Assembly: GCA_023399275.1 (NCBI GenBank)
Contig: JAEWQH010000113.1
Location: 1-54,628 of the forward strand
From: Bacillota bacterium
Lineage (GTDB): Bacteria; Bacillota; Clostridia; Christensenellales; CAG-138
Direction of reading: 5' to 3'
DNA: 54,628 bases
Below are positions 8,236 through 14,438 of the stretch, piece after piece. The stretch's first letter is position 1. Every line of letters begins with the position of its first letter. Made by a program: the position numbers and the translations under genes. Below the pieces are notes generated by a model. That model saw only the letters and a program-made list of their open reading frames with translations, searched no databases and was not told the origin of the DNA.

Positions 8236-9769
8236 GGTTTGCCGCTCCTTCCTTCAAATAGGTCATCAGGTATCCGACCTCGTCTTTTGTGGTTGTGCGC
8301 GCATCGACGATGTCGTTTACGCAACCCGAACAGAGCACCATAATCCGGTCGCACAGCTCCAGCAACACATCCAGATCCTCGCCTACGAAGATGACGGACG
8401 CCCCCCGCTTTTTCTGTTCGCTCAAAAGATGATAGATGTTGTAAGATGTGTTGATATCCAGTCCGCGCACCGCATAGGCGGACATGAGCAGCTTGGGTTG
8501 CAGGGCGATCTCGCGGCCGACGAGCACTTTCTGCACGTTTCCGCCAGAGAGCCTGCGCACGGGGGTGTTGAGGCCAGGCGTAACGACCTCCAACTCGCGC
8601 ACCACGGTTTCGGCCAACTTCTTGGGCGCCTTGCGGTTGGCAATCGGTCCTTTGCCATCGCGATAGCTGCGCAGCATCATGTTGTCCGTCAGGTTCATGC
8701 TGCCGACAAGGCCCATGCCGAGACGATCCTCGGGTACAAACGCAAGCGCTACGCCGAGACGTTTGATATCGAGCGGATGCATCCCGGAGATCAGCTTCTT
8801 CTCCCCATCATCCGCGATGAATTCGATCGTGCTGCAATCGCGGCAGTTCTGCAGGCCGGCGATCGCCTCCAGCAGCTCTTTCTGCCCGCTGCCGGAAATG
8901 CCGGCCACACCGAGAATCTCGCCGCTATATGCGGTGAAGTTCACGTCGCAAAGGCGCGCCACGCCGTCCTTATCGCACACGTTGAGGTTTTTGACAATCA
9001 GGCGCGGCTGGGGATCCACGGGTTCCGAGCGCTCGATATCAAGCGACACGGCGCGGCCGACCATCATCTCCGTGAGCTTCATGGCGTTGGTCTCGGCCGT
9101 CGGCACCTCGCCGATGAACTTTCCCTTGCGGAGCACGGCGACACGGTCGGAGATCTCCATCACCTCGTGCAGCTTGTGTGTGATGATGATGATGGACTTC
9201 CCGTCGTCCTTCATGTTGCGCATGACGCAGAAGAGCTTCTGCGTCTCCTGCGGCGTGAGCACCGCCGTCGGCTCATCGAGAATCAGAATGTCCGCGCCGC
9301 GGTAGAGCACCTTGACGATCTCGAGCGTCTGCTTTTCGGAGACCGACATGTCATAAACTTTCTTATCAGGGTCAACGACAAAACCATATCGGTCGCAGAT
9401 CTGCTTGACCGACTCACGCACGCGCTTGAGATCGACAATCGGCGTTTCATTCAGACCAAGTATGATGTTTTCCGCTGCTGTTAAAACGTCTACCAGCTTG
9501 AAATGCTGGTGAATCATGCCGATGTGCAGATCGAATGCGTCCTTCGGAGAAGCGATGGCGACGGGTGTACCGTTGATGGTGATCTCGCCGCTGTCGGGGA
9601 AATAGATGCCCGCCAGCATATTCATGAGCGTGGTCTTCCCGCTGCCGTTCTCACCGAGCAGGGACAGGATCTCCCCTTGCTTGATGTCCAGGCAAACTTT
9701 GTTGTTCGCAACCACCTCACCGAAGGTCTTGGTGATGTCGACCATTCGGATCACTATTGAACTATCCAC
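8228..9769 (-). CDS. ABC transporter ATP-binding protein, two nucleotide-binding domains, BMP importer
   Basis: A 513-residue tandem ATPase like Bacillus NupO (YufO) and the RbsA/XylG group. In domain 1 the Walker A GENGSGKT is at residues 39-46, the signature region is MSVSEKQTLEIVKVL and the Walker B is ILILDEPTAVL. Domain 2 (from about residue 260) has the degenerate Walker A GISGSGQKE, a standard LSGGN signature, and SAYAVRGLDI where a DEP-type Walker B would be, so one site is probably non-hydrolytic, as in relatives. Translation starts at a GTG, supported by AAGGGG 8 nt upstream. A separate promoter and two hairpins lie between it and the lipoprotein gene, allowing unequal expression. 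Confidence 0.9.
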   Translation of the reverse strand: MDSSIVIRMVDITKTFGEVVANNKVCLDIKQGEILSLLGENGSGKTTLMNMLAGIYFPDSGEITINGTPVAIASPKDAFDLHIGMIHQHFKLVDVLTAAENIILGLNETPIVDLKRVRESVKQICDRYGFVVDPDKKVYDMSVSEKQTLEIVKVLYRGADILILDEPTAVLTPQETQKLFCVMRNMKDDGKSIIIITHKLHEVMEISDRVAVLRKGKFIGEVPTAETNAMKLTEMMVGRAVSLDIERSEPVDPQPRLIVKNLNVCDKDGVARLCDVNFTAYSGEILGVAGISGSGQKELLEAIAGLQNCRDCSTIEFIADDGEKKLISGMHPLDIKRLGVALAFVPEDRLGMGLVGSMNLTDNMMLRSYRDGKGPIANRKAPKKLAETVVRELEVVTPGLNTPVRRLSGGNVQKVLVGREIALQPKLLMSAYAVRGLDINTSYNIYHLLSEQKKRGASVIFVGEDLDVLLELCDRIMVLCSGCVNDIVDARTTTKDEVGYLMTYLKEGAANHA

Positions 9770-9811
9770 ATGCTTGACCCCTTCTATATTAGATTAAGAC
9801 TTGCTGAAAAT

Positions 9812-9841
9812 ATTTTAGCATACGAGTGAACGCAATGTAAA
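9812..9841 (-). promoter_or_regulatory. Possible internal promoter for the ABC ATPase and permease genes
   Basis: On the minus strand, TTTACA (9836-9841) and TAAAAT (9812-9817) are separated by 18 bp. The -10 box is about 43 bp upstream of the GTG start at 9769. Confidence 0.5.
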
Positions 9842-9895
9842 TAAAAACGTAACATTCGCAGAGAAATAATAAATATTGGTTCCGCAATACGCAAA

Positions 9896-9971
9896 GAGAG
9901 CGGCGCTGCCACTCTCAATTGAGCTATCTACCGGTATGGCAAAGGGGAAACGGAGCCCGTCTCCCCTTTGC
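9896..9971 (-). terminator. Two stem-loops between the lipoprotein and ATPase genes (attenuator or mRNA 3'-end stabiliser)
   Basis: The first hairpin after the lipoprotein stop is GCAAAGGGGA/TCCCCTTTGC (9939-9971), with a nested ACGG/CCGT stem in its loop. The second is GAGAG-GGC/GCC-CTCTC (9896-9916), with one internal mismatch. Neither has a T-tract, so partial termination or protection of the lipoprotein mRNA from 3' decay is likelier than complete termination. Confidence 0.5.
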
Positions 9972-9998
9972 TTTCGTCGGCCTTGCGGCGACGTTTTG

Positions 9999-11276
9999 TT
10001 AGCTCAGCTCGGTGATGCCGTCGATGCGCAGGCCAAAGTACGGCGCACTGCGGAGCTTGGACTCGTAGAAGATGCCGTTCTCGATGGCTTCGCCGGTATC
10101 GCCAACGTAGTCGCCGTCGGTATCGATGGCGAGGTAGGTGGTGACGGTTTCGCCGCCAACGGTGAATTTCGAGGTGTCAAAGATATTCAGCGTGCCATCC
10201 TTGATGGCGGCTTCGACTTCGGCTACCTTCTCGGCAGTGCCGGCGGCAACGCTCGGGCCGAGCGGCGAAATCATGTTCGCGCCGGTCGCATAGCCTTCGG
10301 ACCAGTCGGTTGCGATGTCTTCACCCGCCAGGGCAGCGCTGAAGGCATAGGTGTAGTAGACGCTCCAGTTGTTCTGCGCAGAGGTCAGCGCAGCGGTCGG
10401 AGCGGCGGCAAGCATGTCGATGTTGTAGCCGACGCAGTATACGACGGAGCCTGCATCCAGAGCGACCTGCACCGCGCCGGGCGCGCCGGTGGAGTCGGCA
10501 TGCTGGCTGATGATGTGTGCGCCTTTGGCCATCAGGGCATTGGCCGCTTCGGCTTCCGCAGTCGGGTCATACCAAGAGTTGGTGTAGATCACGTCCATAT
10601 GGGCTTCCGGAACGATGCTCTGCACGCCGAGGAAGAACGCGGTATAACCGCTGACCACTTCCGCATAGGGATATGCGCCGACATAGCCGATGTAGGGGTC
10701 GGTAACGGTGCCGGCATCCATGAGCTCCTTGAGCTTCATGCCCGCGACGACGCCGGAGACATAGCGCGACTCAAACGTATGCGGGAACGCATTTTTGAAG
10801 TTCGCCAGTCCGCTCAGGGCGGCGGTGTCACCCGTCATGGAGACAAAGGTCACATCCGGGCTTTCGGAGGCGGCCAGCTGCATGTAGGACTGATGACCGT
10901 AGCTGTCGGAGAAGATGTACGTGCAGCCCTGCTCGACGAGGTCGATCGCCGTATCATAGCAGCTCTCATCTTCCGCGATGTTGTACTTCCAGATGATGCT
11001 GTCGGCAGGAATACCGACGGCTTCCGCTGCGGCCTTGATGCCGTCGATATGCGCGGCGTCGTAGCCTGTGTTCTCGTCGTGGACGAGGATGACACCGATC
11101 TTAACGGCGGACGCCGCTTCCTCAGCGGGAGCCTCGGTGGCTTCCGTGTCGGTCGCTTCGGCGGCGGGCGCTTCGGTGGCGGTGGCTTCCGGCTCGGTTG
11201 CAGGCGCAGACGTAGCGCAAGCGGCCAGAGAGAACACCATCGTCAGGACTGCCAGAAGAGCAATGATCTTTTTCAT
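9999..11276 (-). CDS. BMP-family substrate-binding lipoprotein of an ABC importer
   Basis: Extracellular solute-binding lipoprotein of 425 residues. The signal peptide ends in the lipobox LAAC with the lipidated Cys at about residue 20. A Thr/Glu/Ala/Pro-rich flexible linker of about 35 residues leads to a periplasmic-binding-like domain beginning VKIGVILVHDENTGYDAAHI. The motifs CTYIFSDSYGHQSYM and GYVGAYPYAEVVSGY match the BMP/PnrA family, whose characterised members bind purine nucleosides. The start has AGGAGG and lies behind a good promoter. It heads an operon with the ATPase and two permeases. A role in purine or nucleoside uptake is family knowledge plus the adjacent xanthine dehydrogenase-like gene; other ligands are possible. 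Confidence 0.9.
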   Translation of the reverse strand: MKKIIALLAVLTMVFSLAACATSAPATEPEATATEAPAAEATDTEATEAPAEEAASAVKIGVILVHDENTGYDAAHIDGIKAAAEAVGIPADSIIWKYNIAEDESCYDTAIDLVEQGCTYIFSDSYGHQSYMQLAASESPDVTFVSMTGDTAALSGLANFKNAFPHTFESRYVSGVVAGMKLKELMDAGTVTDPYIGYVGAYPYAEVVSGYTAFFLGVQSIVPEAHMDVIYTNSWYDPTAEAEAANALMAKGAHIISQHADSTGAPGAVQVALDAGSVVYCVGYNIDMLAAAPTAALTSAQNNWSVYYTYAFSAALAGEDIATDWSEGYATGANMISPLGPSVAAGTAEKVAEVEAAIKDGTLNIFDTSKFTVGGETVTTYLAIDTDGDYVGDTGEAIENGIFYESKLRSAPYFGLRIDGITELS

Positions 11277-11303
11277 GGTTTTCCTCCTACTGAATTTTGA
11301 TTT

Positions 11304-11332
11304 ATTGTAGCACCTGTCATTCGGTGAAACAA
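11304..11332 (-). promoter_or_regulatory. Promoter of the BMP importer operon
   Basis: On the minus strand, TTGTTT (11327-11332) and TACAAT (11304-11309) are separated by 17 bp, about 27 bp before the lipoprotein ATG. The spacer is flanked by CACC/GGTG. Confidence 0.65.
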
Positions 11333-11350
11333 CCTTTTTTACGAACTATT

Positions 11351-11367
11351 TTTGCGCCATGCGCAAA
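11351..11367. promoter_or_regulatory. Candidate operator TTTGCGC-CAT-GCGCAAA upstream of the BMP importer promoter
   Basis: Perfect 7-bp arms with a 3-bp centre lie 18 bp upstream of the -35 box. The core TTGCGC-N3-GCGCAA is the same as in the serC promoter. This position is upstream of the polymerase site, which would suit activation, in contrast to the serC site inside the promoter spacer. Confidence 0.5.
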
Positions 11368-11532
11368 TCGTATGCGCTCCCGCACCGCAGTCTTCGCGTT
11401 TTATCCGCCGGAAATGGGCGGAGTTCGGGTTGATTCGGCACGGGTATTCAGTTTTTGGAAGAATATATTTTTTTGCGTTCACACCAGCACGAACATACGT
11501 GCAGAGAAGTTATTACTTAATATATATAGCGC

Positions 11533-12768
11533 TCAGCGTATCCTTCCGCTGGCTTCCAGCGCACGGATATCCGGCTCACACTTGAAGGGTTCGCCCGCAG
11601 CAAGCATGGCGTTTTTCACGTCCTTGAGGCCGCTTCCGGTCGAAATGACGGTCACGCTTTCGTGCGGTTTGATCACGCCGCCGGCAACTGCCGCTTTCAC
11701 GCCGGCCGTTGCGGTAACGCCCGCAGGTTCTCCGAAAACGCCCTCTGTTCTGCCGAGCAGGCGCATCGCGTCCAGTATGTCCTCGTCTGAAACGGCGATC
11801 CACGCACCATTGCTCGCCGTCACCGCACGCTGCGCCTTGACGGGATTGCGCGGAACGCCGACGGCGATGCTGTCCGCAAGCGTATTCTCCGGCGTAGGTT
11901 CGAGTGCGCCGCCGCGGCTCTGCGCATCCACAAACGGGCAGCAGCCCGTGGACTGCACCCCGAGGATCTTCGGAATGCGGTCGATCATTCCCAACCGAAG
12001 CAAATCGTAAAAGCCGTTGTATACGCCGCCGATGGTGCATCCGTCTCCAACCGATACGGCGACCCAGTCCGTCGGATTCCAGCCGAGTTGCTCGGCGATC
12101 TCGAGCGCAACGGTCTTCTTCCCTTCCGTCATCACGGGGTTGATGCCTGCGTTGCGGTTGTAGAACCCCCATTTTTCGATGGCGGCCTTACTCAGCTCAA
12201 ACGTCTGCCGGTAATCCCCCTTGACGGAGACGACATTCGCACCGAAGATAAGCAGCTGCGCAACCTTGCCGATCGGCGCGCGCTCCGGCACGAAGATGAC
12301 CGTCTTGAGCCCCATGCGCGCCGCGTTGCCCGCGCAGGAGCTCGCGGCGTTTCCGGTGGACGAGCAGCTGATCGTGTCATAGCCCAGCTCGATGGCCTTG
12401 GCGACGGCGACGCCGCTCGCGCGATCCTTGAGCGAGCCGGTGGGATTCAGCCCGTCGTCCTTGATATAGAGCATCTCCAGTCCGAGCTGTCGCCCCAGCC
12501 GCAGCGAACGGTACAGCGGCGTCCAGCCGATGCGCAGAAAGTCTGAAAGCCCTTCGCCGCAGATCGGCATCAGGGCGCGGTAACGCCACATGCTGTTGTC
12601 GTTGTCTTTTTTGAGCGATTCTTTGGAAAAGACGGACTTGATCTCGGAATAGTCGTATACGATATCCAGAATTCCCTTTTCTCCGCAAGACGGGCAGGTC
12701 ATCAACTCCGGACCGAACGGGTATTCCTTTCCGCAAATTGTACAGCGATAGCCTGCAATACGCTTCAT
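11533..12768 (-). CDS. Threonine synthase-like PLP-dependent enzyme
   Basis: A 411-residue fold-type II PLP enzyme. An N-terminal zinc-ribbon (CTIC at 9-12, CPSC at 25-28) precedes the catalytic domain. The PLP lysine is Lys114 in NPTGSLKDRAS; the phosphate-binding loop is SSTGNAASS, and a second glycine-rich motif is GDGCTIGG. The architecture matches the long threonine synthases that turn O-phosphohomoserine into threonine. The start at 12768 has GGAGTG 7 nt upstream; longer in-frame starts read into promoter DNA. It is divergent from ssnA and shares its regulatory region, and no homoserine kinase or dehydrogenase is nearby. It may therefore be true ThrC or a paralogue recruited to purine or amino-acid breakdown. 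Confidence 0.78.
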   Translation of the reverse strand: MKRIAGYRCTICGKEYPFGPELMTCPSCGEKGILDIVYDYSEIKSVFSKESLKKDNDNSMWRYRALMPICGEGLSDFLRIGWTPLYRSLRLGRQLGLEMLYIKDDGLNPTGSLKDRASGVAVAKAIELGYDTISCSSTGNAASSCAGNAARMGLKTVIFVPERAPIGKVAQLLIFGANVVSVKGDYRQTFELSKAAIEKWGFYNRNAGINPVMTEGKKTVALEIAEQLGWNPTDWVAVSVGDGCTIGGVYNGFYDLLRLGMIDRIPKILGVQSTGCCPFVDAQSRGGALEPTPENTLADSIAVGVPRNPVKAQRAVTASNGAWIAVSDEDILDAMRLLGRTEGVFGEPAGVTATAGVKAAVAGGVIKPHESVTVISTGSGLKDVKNAMLAAGEPFKCEPDIRALEASGRIR

Positions 12769-12858
12769 AAGAACACTCCAATTGTAATTTTCTCGTTTTA
12801 TTTGCGGCGGATACGTCGCGCGACACAATTCATCATACATTGGATTCCCTGAAATGTA

Positions 12859-12877
12859 CAGCAAAAAATTTTTGCTG
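12859..12877. promoter_or_regulatory. Palindromic candidate operator CAGCAAAAA-A-TTTTTGCTG
   Basis: A 19-bp near-perfect palindrome with 9-bp arms and a single central A. It sits in the 250-bp AT-rich spacer between the divergent threonine synthase-like gene and ssnA, 91 bp from the former and 51 bp upstream of the ssnA -35 box. It is well placed for a dimeric regulator controlling both directions. Confidence 0.45.
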
Positions 12878-12927
12878 AACAAAATTATTGTGCCCGAAAT
12901 ATTTTTGTATATTATGTTCCGCCGATA

Positions 12928-12957
12928 TTGCGCCGGATTTAAACGGTATAGTATAAT
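12928..12957 (+). promoter_or_regulatory. Promoter of the ssnA-ygfK-xdh genes
   Basis: TTGCGC (12928-12933) and a perfect TATAAT (12952-12957) are separated by 18 bp, 61 bp upstream of the ssnA ATG. The -35 box is weak, which would suit an activated promoter. Confidence 0.55.
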
Positions 12958-13018
12958 GTATCTGTCATTCTGCAGTTTTCTGTACATATAATTGCATATC
13001 GCGAAGGGAGAAGAACCC

Positions 13019-14347
13019 ATGCTGTTAATCGGAAACGGACGCCTCATCACGAGGGACCATGGCTTGTATATCGAAAACGGTGCCGTCGCCATCGACGGAA
13101 ACGTCATTACGGACGTTGGCGAAACCGCAGCGCTGAGGCGCCAATATCCGCAGGCGGAGTGGATCGACGCAAACGGCGGCGTGATCATGCCGGGGCTGAT
13201 CAACACGCATAACCACATCTACAGTGCGTTTGCGCGGGGACTCTCCATCAAAGGATACGACCCGCATGATTTCAACGACATCCTCGAGGGCATGTGGTGG
13301 AAGATCGACCGCCTGCTCACCAAGGAAAACGACAGCCTCTCCGCGCAGGCCGTCTATATCGACAGCATTAAAAACGGCGTGACGACGGTCTTCGACCACC
13401 ACGCCAGCTATCTGGATATCCCCGGCAGCCTCGATACGATCGCGGATGCGGCAAAGCAGCTCGGCGTTCGCACCAGCCTCTGCTATGAGGTCTCCGACCG
13501 CGACGGCGAAGCAAAGATGACGGAGGCCGTTTTGGAAAACGAGCGGATGATCCGGCGCGCCGACGCGGACGAGAGCGATATGCTCAAGGGCATGATGGGT
13601 CTGCACGCGGCGTTTACGCTCTCGGACAAAACGCTTGCGCTGTGCAGAGCGCACACGCCGGAAAGCACCGGCGCGCACATCCACGTTGCGGAGGGGCCGG
13701 GCGATCAGATCGACTCGCTGAAAAAATACGGAAAGCGCATCGTCGAGCGCCTCTTTGAAAACGGCATACTGGGCGACAAGACGCTGGCCATCCACTGCGT
13801 CCACGTAAGCCCTGCCGAGATGGCTCTGCTGCGCGAGACGGACACGATGGTGGTGCACAACCCCGAGTCGAACATGGGCAACGCGATCGGCTGCGGGCCG
13901 GTGATCCGCCTCTTTGCCGAGGGGATCCTCCTCGGGCTTGGCACCGACGGCTACACCAACGACATGCTGGAAAGCTACAAGGTCGGCAACATCATCCACA
14001 AGCACAATCTCTGCGACCCAACCGTCGCCTGGGGCGAGATACCGGCCATGCTGTTTGAAAACAACCCGCGCATCGCCGGCCGCTATTTCCGCCGGCCGCT
14101 CGGCGTGCTCAGCCCCGGCGCATACGCGGACGTGATCGTTACCGACTACGACCCGCTCACGCCGATGGACGCCGGAAACGTCAACGGCCATATCCTCTTT
14201 GGCATGAACGGGCGCAGCGTGGTCACCACCGTCTGCAACGGAAAGGTGCTCATGAAGGATCGCAAGGTGCTGGTTGCAGACGAGAAGGTTGTCATGCAGG
14301 AGTGCCGCAGGAGCGCCGCCAAGCTCTGGAAATCCATCAACGGCTGA
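13019..14347 (+). CDS. ssnA: Putative aminohydrolase SsnA
   Basis: A metal-dependent amidohydrolase of 442 residues, the usual SsnA length. The metal-binding HxH is H64/H66 in GLINTHNHIYSAF, a further His region is HIHVAEGP near residue 221, and the catalytic Asp lies in LGTDGYTNDMLESYK. SsnA belongs to the guanine/cytosine deaminase-like amidohydrolases and is a consistent companion of YgfK and selenium-associated molybdenum hydroxylases. Recent genetic studies place it in anaerobic purine degradation. The start at 13019 has GAAGGGAG upstream. It is the first gene of a plus-strand set with ygfK and the hydroxylase. Its exact substrate cannot be read from sequence. Confidence 0.9.
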   Translation: MLLIGNGRLITRDHGLYIENGAVAIDGNVITDVGETAALRRQYPQAEWIDANGGVIMPGLINTHNHIYSAFARGLSIKGYDPHDFNDILEGMWWKIDRLLTKENDSLSAQAVYIDSIKNGVTTVFDHHASYLDIPGSLDTIADAAKQLGVRTSLCYEVSDRDGEAKMTEAVLENERMIRRADADESDMLKGMMGLHAAFTLSDKTLALCRAHTPESTGAHIHVAEGPGDQIDSLKKYGKRIVERLFENGILGDKTLAIHCVHVSPAEMALLRETDTMVVHNPESNMGNAIGCGPVIRLFAEGILLGLGTDGYTNDMLESYKVGNIIHKHNLCDPTVAWGEIPAMLFENNPRIAGRYFRRPLGVLSPGAYADVIVTDYDPLTPMDAGNVNGHILFGMNGRSVVTTVCNGKVLMKDRKVLVADEKVVMQECRRSAAKLWKSING

Positions 14348-14438
14348 CCGCGCGGCAACCCCCGGCATTTGCGCGTTGCAACGGCAACCGAACGGCTGCC
14401 GCCATATAATCTACGATTCAGGTATAAGGAGGCGTCCC

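Noticed and set aside
9893..9940. tRNA-like sequence on the minus strand (TAGCTCAATTGAGAG)
   Set aside because: It resembles a tRNA D-arm, but no acceptor stem, anticodon arm or T-arm with GGTTCAAATCC could be built. The local pairing is better explained by a simple hairpin at 9896-9916.
11333..11532. Purine riboswitch upstream of the BMP importer
   Set aside because: No conserved purine-aptamer core with its two interacting loops could be recognised. The predicted transcript starts only about 20 nt before the gene, leaving no room for an aptamer.
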